From the NCBI RefSeq assembly GCF_002414845.1, contig NZ_DIAX01000009.1:45049-109048 (forward strand): a stretch of DNA of 64,000 bases. Reading direction: 5' to 3'. The DNA comes from Gordonia sp. UBA5067. Lineage in GTDB: Bacteria > Actinomycetota > Actinomycetes > Mycobacteriales > Mycobacteriaceae. Both the position numbers and the translations under genes were made by a program. The notes under the pieces are model-generated. The model made no database searches and was not told the origin of the DNA. It worked only from the letters and a program-made list of their open reading frames with translations. Below, piece after piece: positions 8,777 through 17,222 of this stretch. Positions within the stretch are counted from its first letter, which is position 1. Every line of letters starts with the position of its first letter.

Positions 8777-9930
8777 CGGGTATCCCAGGTCGGCGAATCC
8801 GGTTCGGCGACCAGCTCTACACCGCCGACGAGTTCGGCCCCGTCGCCGTCCACACCGGTCGCCAGTTCGCCCGGCCAGACATTCAGTTCGCGGATCGCGG
8901 TATTGAGGAAGGCGATCAGCGGAACAGCCAGCAGACCGCCGACGATCCCCGCCAGGACGATGCCCCCGGCGATGGCCAGTACCACCGCAACCGGGTGCAG
9001 GCGCACCGATCGGCCGAGGAGGAAGGGCTGCAACACATGGCTTTCCACCTGCATGACGGCGATGACGATGGCGAGCGCGATGACCGCGGCCAGCCATCCG
9101 TTGGTGACCAGCGCGACGAGGACGGCGACCCCGCCGGTGACGAGCGCGCCCACGATGGGGATGAACGCCCCGAGGAACACCAGCGACGCGAGCGGTAGGG
9201 CGAGCGGCACACCGATGATGGCCAGGCCGACGCCGATTCCGATCGCATCGACGAGCGCGACCGCCACGGTGGCCCGAACGTAGCCGACCAGGGTGCCGAA
9301 GCCGGCGTGGCCGGCGGCGCAGACCCGCGCGCGTTGCTCGGCGGGCACCAGCTTCGTGACAAACTCCCAAATCTGCCCGCCGCCATAGAGGAAGAAGATC
9401 ATGACGAACAGGGTCAAGAAGGCGCCGGTGACGATTTCGGTCGCGGTGGTCGCGGTAGCGAGGGCGCCACTGGTGACTTTCTCCTGATTGTGGTTGATGA
9501 AGTCGACGACGTCGCCCCCGACGTTGTTCACCTGCTTCGCGTCGAGCTTGAACGGTCCGTCGATCAGCCACGTCTTGACCGTGTTGACCGTCTGGGTCAC
9601 CTGGCTGGTCAGTTCCGGGATCCCGTTGATGAACTCGCGAACGACGAAGCTCATGACCAGCCCGAGCACGCCCAGGACGCCGACCATCGACAACACCACG
9701 GCCAGCGAGCGGGGCAGCCGGCGACGATTCAAGAAGTCGACGACCGGCACCAGCATCGCGGTGCCGAGGATGGCGATGGCCACCGGCACGAGCACTGTCT
9801 TGAACTTCAGAAAGCCGATGAACAGCACCACGACGAGTGCGCCGATCACCAGCAGCCGCCACGACCACGACGCGGCCGCGCGCACCCCGGCTGGAACCGG
9901 GTGCGGCGGCGGACTCACAGATTCGCTCAT
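8773..9930 (-). CDS. AI-2E family transporter (Rv0205-like permease)
   Basis: A 385-residue integral membrane protein of the AI-2E/TqsA/PerM family, with about eight membrane helices: a pair near residues 25-75, one near 80-105, a long soluble stretch around 105-165, then five or six helices to residue 350. The family-typical region IGIGVGLAIIGVPLALPLASLVFLGAFIPIVGA is present in pieces (for example FLGAFIPIVGALVTGG). The ATG (9930) is divergent from the flippase-like gene at 9986. The 3' end overlaps the kinase start by four bases, giving a three-gene operon permease-kinase-regulator. Some family members export small metabolites; no substrate can be assigned here. Confidence 0.88.
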   Translation of the reverse strand: MSESVSPPPHPVPAGVRAAASWSWRLLVIGALVVVLFIGFLKFKTVLVPVAIAILGTAMLVPVVDFLNRRRLPRSLAVVLSMVGVLGVLGLVMSFVVREFINGIPELTSQVTQTVNTVKTWLIDGPFKLDAKQVNNVGGDVVDFINHNQEKVTSGALATATTATEIVTGAFLTLFVMIFFLYGGGQIWEFVTKLVPAEQRARVCAAGHAGFGTLVGYVRATVAVALVDAIGIGVGLAIIGVPLALPLASLVFLGAFIPIVGALVTGGVAVLVALVTNGWLAAVIALAIVIAVMQVESHVLQPFLLGRSVRLHPVAVVLAIAGGIVLAGIVGGLLAVPLIAFLNTAIRELNVWPGELATGVDGDGAELVGGVELVAEPDSPTWDTR

Positions 9931-9985
9931 GGGTCCAAGACTAAGCAGATCAGGGTCGGTTCAGCGCTTAGGTACCCTAACCGGC

Positions 9986-11266
9986 ATGGCACAATCGCGC
10001 CGGGCGATCTGGCAACGCAGCAGGAGGTCCCTTCGCTGGGTCATGTTGGTCGCCATCGTCGTGGTTCTCGGAGTCGAGGGCTACCTCGTCCGGAACCAGT
10101 TCTCCACCGCGTGGGACCGCGTGGGCGATGTTCATTGGGGCTGGTTGACAGCATGTTTTGTGGCATCGATGGCCAACCTCGACAGTTTTGCACGAGTCCA
10201 ACGCGCACTGTTCCGATCGGCCGGTGTCTTCGTCTCGCAGTGGCGGTCGCTGGCGGTGGTACTCGCCGCGAACTCGTTGAGCCAGACCATGCCCGGTGGG
10301 CAGGTCCTCGCCCCCGCCTTCACCTACCGCGAAACCCGCCGGTGGGGCGCGAACCCGGTCGTCGCGTCGTGGCAGGTCGTCATGTCCGGACTGCTCGCCG
10401 GCGTCGGTCTGGCCACCCTGGGCATCGGTGGTGCGGTGCTCGCCGGGGCGCGTACCAATCCGTACTCGACGATGTTCTCGATCCTGGGATTCGTCGCCTT
10501 CGTCGCCGTCCTGCAGTATCTGGCCAGCCATCCCGCCACCGTCCACAATTGGGGTGAGAAGATCCTCGCCTGGTACAACGAGATGCGCAACCGTCCCGAG
10601 CACGCCGGGCAGGAACGGTTGGCGCGACTGATCGACCAATTGGGCGCCGTGCAGCTGACCAGGCGAGACGCCTCCGTAGCGTTCGGGTGGAGCCTGTTCA
10701 ACTGGATTGCCGACGTCTTCTGCCTGCTGTTCGCCTGCTGGGCGATCGGCGCGCACCCCTCGATCGCCGGCATCGCCGTCGCGTATGCGGCATCAAAGGC
10801 GGTCGGCACCGCGATCCCGCTGTTGCCCGGCGGTCTCGGCATCGTCGACGCGGCGATGGTTGCCGCACTCGTCCCCGCCGGAATGACCACCGGCGACGCC
10901 GTCGTTGCCGTCATTCTCTACCGGCTGGTCAGCTGGGCGCTGGTCTCGCTGGTCGGCTGGGTGGTGATCCTGGTGCTGTTCCGCACCCGGATCCGGACCG
11001 TCGAAGATGAGACGGACGACCTCGAGGAAGGCCTCCGCACCGCCGCGCCGGCCCATCCGGACCGGCCGCTGCTGGGCTTTACCGACGATCAGCGCCGACT
11101 GATCCTGGGCCATCCAATCCCGGACGACGACGGTGCCGGCGACACCGACGATGACGGCCCGCCGGCTACTCGTGATGACGGCCCGCCGCCTACTCGTGAT
11201 GACGGCCCGCCGGCTACTCGTGATGACGGCCCGCCGTCGGGCGACACGGCCTGGAAGCTACCGTAG
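9986..11266 (+). CDS. lysylphosphatidylglycerol synthase TM-region / UPF0104 membrane protein
   Basis: A 426-residue polytopic protein (about eight helices) of the LPG-synthetase transmembrane family (AglD/MprF-flippase-like), Rv0204c-like by position next to the AI-2E gene. Family features are the N-terminal helix after a basic cap, ANSLSQTMPGGQVLAPAFTYRE (MPGG motif) and AIPLLPGGLGIVDAAMVAAL (PGGLG motif). The start is ATG 9986. The cytosolic C-terminus carries tandem DDGPPATR repeats and ends in TAWKLP. It probably moves or binds a lipid-linked substrate, but no substrate is known. DUF3054 follows after five bases. Confidence 0.85.
   Translation: MAQSRRAIWQRSRRSLRWVMLVAIVVVLGVEGYLVRNQFSTAWDRVGDVHWGWLTACFVASMANLDSFARVQRALFRSAGVFVSQWRSLAVVLAANSLSQTMPGGQVLAPAFTYRETRRWGANPVVASWQVVMSGLLAGVGLATLGIGGAVLAGARTNPYSTMFSILGFVAFVAVLQYLASHPATVHNWGEKILAWYNEMRNRPEHAGQERLARLIDQLGAVQLTRRDASVAFGWSLFNWIADVFCLLFACWAIGAHPSIAGIAVAYAASKAVGTAIPLLPGGLGIVDAAMVAALVPAGMTTGDAVVAVILYRLVSWALVSLVGWVVILVLFRTRIRTVEDETDDLEEGLRTAAPAHPDRPLLGFTDDQRRLILGHPIPDDDGAGDTDDDGPPATRDDGPPPTRDDGPPATRDDGPPSGDTAWKLP
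11150..11242 (+). repeat. 24-bp tandem repeats coding DDGPPATR
   Basis: Units start at 11150, 11174, 11198 and 11222, the last one partial. Each codes DDGPPATR or a one-residue variant. They lie at the extreme C-terminus of the flippase-like gene and keep its frame. Confidence 0.95.
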
Positions 11267-11271
11267 AGGCG

Positions 11272-11715
11272 GTGAACACCGGGGTGAAAGCAAATCATGC
11301 GCGTCCACTATTGCAGCTGCCGTTGCTGGCGACAGCTGCGATCGACACGGCGATGGTCGTGGTATTCGCGGCCTCCGGGCGGCGGAGCCACGACGAGCAC
11401 CTCACCGTCCTGGGGATTTTGGATACCGCCTGGCCGTTTCTCGCCGGCGCCGCCGTCGGATGGTCACTGATGTACGTCTACGCCCACGTCGGGTCACCGG
11501 ACTCGACCGGCACCCGCACCTTCCGCCCCGAGCGCGTCGTTCCGTTCGGGATCGTGGTCTGGATCCTGTCGGTGGCAATCGGAATGACCTTGCGGGCCGT
11601 ACTGAACCAGGGCACCGCAGCCGCTTTCATCGGGGTGGCGACACTGTCGCTGGGCATCTTCCTCATCGGTTGGCGCGTTGTGGCCAACCGCGTCTACCAG
11701 ATGTTCCAGCGTTAG
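11272..11715 (+). CDS. DUF3054 membrane protein
   Basis: A 147-residue integral membrane protein of family DUF3054. It has four hydrophobic segments (about 18-38, 50-72, 92-112, 118-138). The first carries the conserved AIDTAMVVVFAASGR pattern and the last GWRVVANRVY. The start is GTG 11272, with TAGAGG just upstream from the preceding stop region. It follows the flippase gene by five bases and is probably co-transcribed. Its TAG overlaps the stop of the convergent PBP-like gene by four bases. Function unknown. Confidence 0.85.
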   Translation: MNTGVKANHARPLLQLPLLATAAIDTAMVVVFAASGRRSHDEHLTVLGILDTAWPFLAGAAVGWSLMYVYAHVGSPDSTGTRTFRPERVVPFGIVVWILSVAIGMTLRAVLNQGTAAAFIGVATLSLGIFLIGWRVVANRVYQMFQR

Positions 11716-13412
11716 CGACTCCGCACTTTCAGGTACTTCTGCACCGCCTGCAGCGCCGCGGTGCCCGCCCGCTCACCCTCCGTGTAGACGACGATTACCG
11801 TGTTGTCGACGAGGCCCAGGAACCAGCCGGGACCATCGGGGCCGTTGGTGCCCACGAGTGCGCGCAATCCTTTGCTGTCGGTGAGGTCGCTGGCGTCGCC
11901 GCGGCGCACCGTCGCAACCATGGCGTCCAGGATCGGGCGCACCAGCTCGCCGTCGAGTGCGCCGAGCTTGCCCGCCGCCACCTTCGTCTGCTGGCCCGTG
12001 ATGATGTAGGGCGCCACCGACGATCGCTCGCCGGCCAGCACCCGGCCGAGGGCCACCCCGAGCGCGCCCACGTTGAGCATCGAGGCACGGATCTCGCCGG
12101 GCCGGAAGTCGATCCGCTCGACACCGAGACCGTTGCGCTGCGGCGAGGATGCGCCCGGCACGGTGAGGGCCACTCCCAGACCCAGGCGGTCGAGAGATTC
12201 TTCGGTGCCGCTGTTGTGCGACTTCGCGTAGGCGGTCACCGCATCGAAAACGGCCGACAGCGCCGATCCGGTGGCGTACTCGCCGTCGATGCTGATTCCC
12301 CGGTCGATGGCGGTGTCGTTCTGGCCCATCCCGAGAATCCCGCCACTGCGGCCGTCGAGGGCCAGGATTGTCGTCGGCTGCGCAACCTCGACGGCCGCGG
12401 TGCCGACCGCGCTCTGGATCCGCGGATCGATCGTCGTGGCAATGTTCGGCCCGGCCGCGCCTTGCCGGCCGTCGAGTCGCTGGGGCGCCTCCCCGGGCTG
12501 CTGGACGGTGATCTGCCAGCCGGAGGTGACATCGCGAATCGCCTGCCAGTAGTTGGTCAGTCCGTCTTCGAGCGGCGAACTCAGCCGCCGGTCGGTCATG
12601 ACCAGCCGATCTGTCCGGCGCACCGACACCCCCCGAATCTTGCCGGGGTCGCCGGCGAGGACCTGCATATCCGGATCCCGCAATTCGACCGCGACGACCG
12701 GTTCCCCGGGCCGGGCAGAGATCTTGTGGAGGATGACGTCGGCGGTGATCTGCGGTGCCATCGGGGCGATGACGCGTGCTACGGCCCCGACGGTCCGGCC
12801 GAGATCCTCTGTTCGGCCCGGATCGATCACAACCTCGTTGATGGGCTCCATCACCATGAACGGCTTCCCGGTGCGGGCAAGAACCCGCGGGGCGGGGCGG
12901 GCGTCGGTGCGGATGTTGCGGATCCGGCCGCCCGGGCGCAGACCCGGATAGATCACCGCAGGCTCCCACTGCACCCGCCAGCCGGTCGAGACGTTGCGGG
13001 CCATCCCCTGGGTCTTGACGACGAACTGCCGGGCCGCGCGTTCACTATCGGTTCCGGTATCCCACCGGTAGGTCGTCTTCAGCGTGAACCCAGCGGTGCC
13101 ATCGCTGTAGCCGACCGTGCGCACGACTTGCGCCTCGACATTCGTCGCGTGCATCCCGTCCATCGTCGCGGTCAGCGCGTCGCCGGCCTGCCCGGGAGCG
13201 GTCGTCAGCGACGCGGCCCGCGAGATGTTCTGCTGCGAGACGGCAGCTGCGTAGTCGTGAATCACTGCCGACGCGCCGGCGGGCTCCGACGAGCACGAGG
13301 TGAGCGCGGCGCAGCACGCCCCCACGGCGGTGACGGCCATCGCGAGGGTGGCCGCCCGGCCCGGCCGGACGGAGCGATCAGCGCGGCAACGCGAAAGCAT
13401 CATGAACCTCAT
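11712..13412 (-). CDS. penicillin-binding-protein-like lipoprotein, apparently catalytically dead
   Basis: A 566-residue exported protein. The signal peptide ends in a lipobox (AALTSCSS), so it is probably a lipoprotein. An NTF2-like N-terminal domain (about 45-165, VIHDYAAAVSQQN to TGWRVQWEP) is followed by a dimerisation-type region and a transpeptidase-like domain from about 335. It resembles PbpLipo-type class B PBPs. The catalytic motifs are degenerate: the SxxK position reads GSALS (Ser383, with Ser386 where Lys is required), the SxN region is shortened, and KTG is replaced by VGT (Val520). It may be a binding or regulatory pseudoenzyme. The start is ATG 13412; Met at 13403 and 13400 are alternatives. 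Confidence 0.85.
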   Translation of the reverse strand: MRFMMLSRCRADRSVRPGRAATLAMAVTAVGACCAALTSCSSEPAGASAVIHDYAAAVSQQNISRAASLTTAPGQAGDALTATMDGMHATNVEAQVVRTVGYSDGTAGFTLKTTYRWDTGTDSERAARQFVVKTQGMARNVSTGWRVQWEPAVIYPGLRPGGRIRNIRTDARPAPRVLARTGKPFMVMEPINEVVIDPGRTEDLGRTVGAVARVIAPMAPQITADVILHKISARPGEPVVAVELRDPDMQVLAGDPGKIRGVSVRRTDRLVMTDRRLSSPLEDGLTNYWQAIRDVTSGWQITVQQPGEAPQRLDGRQGAAGPNIATTIDPRIQSAVGTAAVEVAQPTTILALDGRSGGILGMGQNDTAIDRGISIDGEYATGSALSAVFDAVTAYAKSHNSGTEESLDRLGLGVALTVPGASSPQRNGLGVERIDFRPGEIRASMLNVGALGVALGRVLAGERSSVAPYIITGQQTKVAAGKLGALDGELVRPILDAMVATVRRGDASDLTDSKGLRALVGTNGPDGPGWFLGLVDNTVIVVYTEGERAGTAALQAVQKYLKVRSR

Positions 13413-13506
13413 AAGTCACAATTTTCACATCTGTCGCACCGTGCGGGTCGCTTCCGGCGGCATCGGCTCCATTGCAACCCCATCACACGCCGATAACGCA
13501 CCCCAT

Positions 13507-13561
13507 TTCGCCGACCGTGCCCCGAAGTTCGCCGACCGTGCCCAGCGCTACTCGCCGACCG
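13507..13561. repeat. short repeats of the pirin gene 3' end
   Basis: The 11-bp string CGCCGACCGTG or a close variant occurs three times: once in the last codons of the pirin gene and twice just beyond its stop, about 21 bases apart. It looks like slippage duplication of the gene end. Confidence 0.6.
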
Positions 13562-14306
13562 TCTTGTCCATGACCCAGACGAGTGCCTCGGCCGCCCCGT
13601 CGGAGGTACCGACGATCTCGACGCCGCCCATGTCGATGCCGCGAATCGCATCGCCGACTCCCACGGACTCCTCGCCGACGCCGATCACTCCCTCGGTGAC
13701 AAACAGGTGGGTGAATCGTCCCCGCGGGAGCGACACCCGCCGGCCGCGCGACAACCGGGCGACCCACAGCGTCGCTGACCGGTTGGCGATCCGAATGGCC
13801 GAATCGGTCGCCGGGTCTCCCGACGCAATCGGGATCAAGCCACCGGCCGCGAGCTCCACGCCGACATCGGCCTGGTCATAGCCGGGGTCCAGGCCGAACT
13901 CGTCGGGCAGCACCCACATCTGCACGTAACCGGCGTCAACACGGCCCGCGCCCTCGACACGCAGCCCATCGCCGGAGGTCCAGGTGTCGTTGCGCTCGGA
14001 GTGCTCGATGCCGCTACCGGCACTCATCCGCTGGGCGAGGCCGGGGTAGACGATGCCGCTGTGCCCGCGAGAATCCTGATGGACCAGGCTCCCCGAACGG
14101 ACCCACGTGACGATCTCGGTCTCCCGGTGCGGGTGGGTATCGAACCCCTGACCGGGTCGCAGGATTTCATCGTTGTGGACCGCAAGCATGCCGTGGTGGG
14201 TATTGCCCGGGTCGTAGTGGTCGCCGAACGAGAAGCTGTGGGCCGACGACAACCAACTGGTCGTCGTCGTGAACCGGTCGCGCGCACGGTACACGGAATA
14301 GCCCAT
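13548..14306 (-). CDS. pirin family protein (bicupin, YhhW-like)
   Basis: A 252-residue bicupin of the pirin family, cytosolic, some members being quercetinases or transcription cofactors. The N-terminal cupin has the metal-ligand pattern: HPHRETEIVTW (two His, about residues 58-60) and SAGSGIEHSERN (His and Glu, about 102-104). The start ATG 14306 opens MGYSVYRARDRF. It is divergent from the M13 peptidase with 38 bases between the starts. Metal and substrate are not predictable from sequence. Confidence 0.9.
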   Translation of the reverse strand: MGYSVYRARDRFTTTTSWLSSAHSFSFGDHYDPGNTHHGMLAVHNDEILRPGQGFDTHPHRETEIVTWVRSGSLVHQDSRGHSGIVYPGLAQRMSAGSGIEHSERNDTWTSGDGLRVEGAGRVDAGYVQMWVLPDEFGLDPGYDQADVGVELAAGGLIPIASGDPATDSAIRIANRSATLWVARLSRGRRVSLPRGRFTHLFVTEGVIGVGEESVGVGDAIRGIDMGGVEIVGTSDGAAEALVWVMDKTVGE

Positions 14307-14344
14307 GGATCCAGTTTTCCCCGTTTTCAGGCAGGATGGAAACC

Positions 14345-16315
14345 GTGACTGAGACGACTCCCCACTCCGGCATCGACCTGTCCTTTGCGGACGACGCGGT
14401 TCGCGTGCAGGACGACCTGTACGCGCATGTCAACGGCGCCTGGCTGGCGACCCACGAGATCCCCGCCGACCGCAGTATCGACGGTTCGTTCCTCACGCTG
14501 CGCGACCGCGCAGAGGAGAACGTCCGCGACCTGATCGTCGCCGCGTCCACGTCGGATGCGGAATCAGGCACCGATGAGTGCAAGATCGGTGATCTCTACG
14601 CCTCGTTCATGGCTACCGACCACATCGAGGCGCTGGGGATCGGCCCGATCCGCGACGAGTTGACGGCGATCGACGACATCACGACGGCCGACCGGCTCGC
14701 CCGCCGGATCGGCCGCCTGCAGCGTCACGGCGTCGCCGGTTTGATCGGCTGTTACGTCGACACCGATGCCAAGGACTCGTCCCGCTATCTGGTGCATCTG
14801 AGCCAATCGGGCCTGGGCCTGCCCGACGAGAGCTACTACCGCGATGTGAAACACGCCCAGACCCGCACCGCCTACCGCGCTCACATCGAAGCCGTCTTCG
14901 CCCTCGCCGCGCTGCCCGACCCCGCCACTGCTGCGGCGCGGGTCCTCGACCTGGAAACCGCGATCGCCGCGCACCACTGGGACGTAGTGGCCCGGCGCGA
15001 TGCCGAGCGCAGCTACAACCTGCTCGCCTACGCCGATTTCGCTTCTGCCGCCGGCGGTTTCGATGTCGACGAATGGATCGCCGGGCTGGGGACGACCCAT
15101 GAACCGGTATTCGCCGAGGTCGTCGTGCGCCAACCGGACTTCATCAGCGGCGTCGGCGAACTCGTTGCGACCCGCCCCCTCGAGGACTGGAAGGCGTGGC
15201 TGCGCTGGCAGCTGCTCCACTCCGCCGCCCCCTACCTGCCGCAGGCCTTCGTCGACGAGAACTTCGCCTTCTACGGGCGCACCCTGTCTGGCGCACCCGA
15301 GCTTCGCGAACGCTGGAAGCGCGGCGTCGCCTTCGTCGAATCCGCCGCCGGTTTCGCGGTCGGCCGCCGCTATGTCGCCAAGCACTTCCCCGCGACGGCC
15401 AAGGCCCGCATCGACGAACTGATCGCCAACCTCGTCGAGGCGTACCGCCGCAATATCAGCGACCTTGAGTGGATGACGCCGGCGACGCGCGCCAAGGCGC
15501 TGGCGAAGCTTGCGTCGTTCAACCCGAAGATCGGGTATCCGGCGCATTGGCGCGACTATTCCGCGCTTCTGGTCGACCGGGGCGACCTCATCGGCAACGT
15601 GGCGCGCGCCACGGCATTCGAGTACAACCGCGAGTTCGCCAAGATCGGCCGGCCCGTCGACCGCGACGAGTGGTTCATGACCCCGCAAACCGTCAATGCG
15701 TACTACAACCCGGGAATGAACGAGATCGTCTTCCCGGCGGCCATCCTGCAGTCCCCCTTTTTCGACGCGGACGCCGACGACGCCGTCAACTACGGCGGGA
15801 TCGGCGCCGTGATCGGTCACGAGATCGGTCATGGTTTCGACGACCAGGGCGCCAAGTACGACGGTGCCGGCAACCTCGTGGACTGGTGGACCGACGAGGA
15901 CCGGACGGAGTTCGCCGCCCGCACCCGCGCACTCATCGACCAGTACAGCGCGTTCACCCCGACCGGCCTGAATGCCGAGCACTCGGTCAACGGCGAGTTC
16001 ACCGTCGGCGAGAACATCGGCGACCTCGGTGGCCTGTCGATCGCACTGGTCGCCTACCGGCTCGTCAACCCCGATCCCCCCATCATCGACGGTCTGACCG
16101 GCGAGCAGCGACTGTTCTACAGCTGGGCGCAGATCTGGCGGACCAAGACCCGCGACGAGGAGGCGATCAAGCGGCTCGCGATCGATCCACATTCGCCGCC
16201 GGAATTCCGGTGCAACGGTGTGGTGCGCAATATCGACGCGTTCTATGACGCCTTCGACGTCCGGCCCGGCGATGAGCTGTACCTGGAGCCCGGCCGCCGG
16301 GTGCGCATCTGGTAG
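14345..16315 (+). CDS. M13 family metallopeptidase (Zmp1/PepO-like)
   Basis: A zinc endopeptidase of the neprilysin family, 656 residues from GTG 14345. The zinc site is IGHEIGHGFDD (HExxH, about residues 500-504) with the distal Glu in ENIGDLGGLSIA. The upstream NAYYNPGMNEIVFPAAILQ and the C-terminal FRCNGVVRN motifs are family hallmarks. There is no signal peptide, as in mycobacterial Zmp1, which nevertheless acts outside the cytosol. GTG 14345 has AGGA eight bases upstream; ATG 14336 overlaps that AGGA, so GTG is preferred. Confidence 0.95.
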   Translation: MTETTPHSGIDLSFADDAVRVQDDLYAHVNGAWLATHEIPADRSIDGSFLTLRDRAEENVRDLIVAASTSDAESGTDECKIGDLYASFMATDHIEALGIGPIRDELTAIDDITTADRLARRIGRLQRHGVAGLIGCYVDTDAKDSSRYLVHLSQSGLGLPDESYYRDVKHAQTRTAYRAHIEAVFALAALPDPATAAARVLDLETAIAAHHWDVVARRDAERSYNLLAYADFASAAGGFDVDEWIAGLGTTHEPVFAEVVVRQPDFISGVGELVATRPLEDWKAWLRWQLLHSAAPYLPQAFVDENFAFYGRTLSGAPELRERWKRGVAFVESAAGFAVGRRYVAKHFPATAKARIDELIANLVEAYRRNISDLEWMTPATRAKALAKLASFNPKIGYPAHWRDYSALLVDRGDLIGNVARATAFEYNREFAKIGRPVDRDEWFMTPQTVNAYYNPGMNEIVFPAAILQSPFFDADADDAVNYGGIGAVIGHEIGHGFDDQGAKYDGAGNLVDWWTDEDRTEFAARTRALIDQYSAFTPTGLNAEHSVNGEFTVGENIGDLGGLSIALVAYRLVNPDPPIIDGLTGEQRLFYSWAQIWRTKTRDEEAIKRLAIDPHSPPEFRCNGVVRNIDAFYDAFDVRPGDELYLEPGRRVRIW

Positions 16316-16323
16316 CCCGAAAA

Positions 16324-16337
16324 TAGAACCTGTTCTA
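16324..16337. promoter_or_regulatory. KstR-type operator
   Basis: TAGAACCTGTTCTA is a perfect 14-bp palindrome that fits the KstR consensus TnnAACnnGTTnnA. It ends two bases before the ATG of the hydrolase gene. KstR is the TetR-family repressor of cholesterol catabolism in mycolic-acid bacteria. Confidence 0.85.
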
Positions 16338-16339
16338 GT

Positions 16340-17206
16340 ATGGCTGGCGTGGATGTCACCTATGACGCGACCAAGCGCGAACTGCCCACCGACCAAGGCG
16401 TGATCCGGTACCACGAGGCCGGCGACCCCGCTGCTCCCCCACTGATCCTGCTGCACGGATCGGGTCCGGGCGTCAACGGCTGGCGCAACTATCGCGGCAA
16501 CCTCGGCTTCTTCGCCCAGACCCATCACGCGTTCATCGTCGAGTTTCCCGGCTTCGGGGTCAGCGACGCCGTCGAAGGCCACCCGGTCCTGACCGCGGGC
16601 GGCTCGGTCACGCGGTTCATGGACGGCCTCGGCATCGAGTCCGCGCCGATGATCGGCAATTCCATGGGCGGCGTCGTCGGCATCAACCTCGCGATCAAGA
16701 AGCCCGAACGCGTTTCGAAGCTCGTCACCATCGGCGGAGTCGGGCCCAACGTCTTCAGCCCGTCGCCCAGCGAGGGCATCCGCCTGTTGCAGGAGTTCAC
16801 CGACGCACCCGACCGCGACAAACTGATTCGCTGGCTGAACGCGATGGTCTACGACCGGAGCCTGGTCACCGATGAGCTGATCGAAGAACGGTGGGAGGCC
16901 GCCACCAATCCCGACGCCCGGCAGACCGCCACCATGATGTACGGGTCGAAGGCCTTCGCGATGCAGCAGCAGTTCATGGCTGCCGCCGACACCCCGCCGT
17001 ACTGGTCGATGATGCACAAGGTCGGCTGCCCGACGCTGCTGACCTGGGGCCGCGACGACCGGGTCAGCCCGCCCGACATGGCGATGGTGCCGATGCGCCT
17101 GATCCCCGATGCGGAGTTGCACATCTTCCCCAAGTGCGGGCACTGGGTCATGATCGAGGCGAAGCAGGCCTTCGAGTCCGCCGTCGCAGCGTTTCTGGCG
17201 CGCTGA
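16340..17206 (+). CDS. alpha/beta hydrolase, meta-cleavage-product hydrolase (HsaD/BphD) family
   Basis: A 288-residue cytosolic alpha/beta hydrolase. The oxyanion segment is LLHGSGPGVNGWRNY, the nucleophile Ser is in MIGNSMGGVVG (about residue 111), Asp in WGRDDRVSP and His in KCGHWVMIE. This arrangement and the MVYDRSLVTDELIEERW lid segment match the C-C hydrolases that cleave ring-opened steroid or biphenyl products. A perfect KstR operator sits immediately upstream, leaving no room for a Shine-Dalgarno site before ATG 16340, so the mRNA is probably leaderless. No other steroid genes are nearby. A steroid-degradation role is inferred from operator plus family. Confidence 0.88.
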   Translation: MAGVDVTYDATKRELPTDQGVIRYHEAGDPAAPPLILLHGSGPGVNGWRNYRGNLGFFAQTHHAFIVEFPGFGVSDAVEGHPVLTAGGSVTRFMDGLGIESAPMIGNSMGGVVGINLAIKKPERVSKLVTIGGVGPNVFSPSPSEGIRLLQEFTDAPDRDKLIRWLNAMVYDRSLVTDELIEERWEAATNPDARQTATMMYGSKAFAMQQQFMAAADTPPYWSMMHKVGCPTLLTWGRDDRVSPPDMAMVPMRLIPDAELHIFPKCGHWVMIEAKQAFESAVAAFLAR

Positions 17207-17222
17207 CCGCCCGGGTCGGGCC

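Noticed and set aside
8777-9868. Long leftward frame extending the sensor kinase N-terminus to 788 residues
   Set aside because: It overlaps the AI-2E permease in another frame, is Arg/Gly-rich without domains, and GTG 8776 with a GTGA overlap gives a normal kinase.
11133-13496. 787-residue rightward frame opposite the PBP-like gene
   Set aside because: Antisense to the lipoprotein gene, rich in Arg/Gly/His with no motif.
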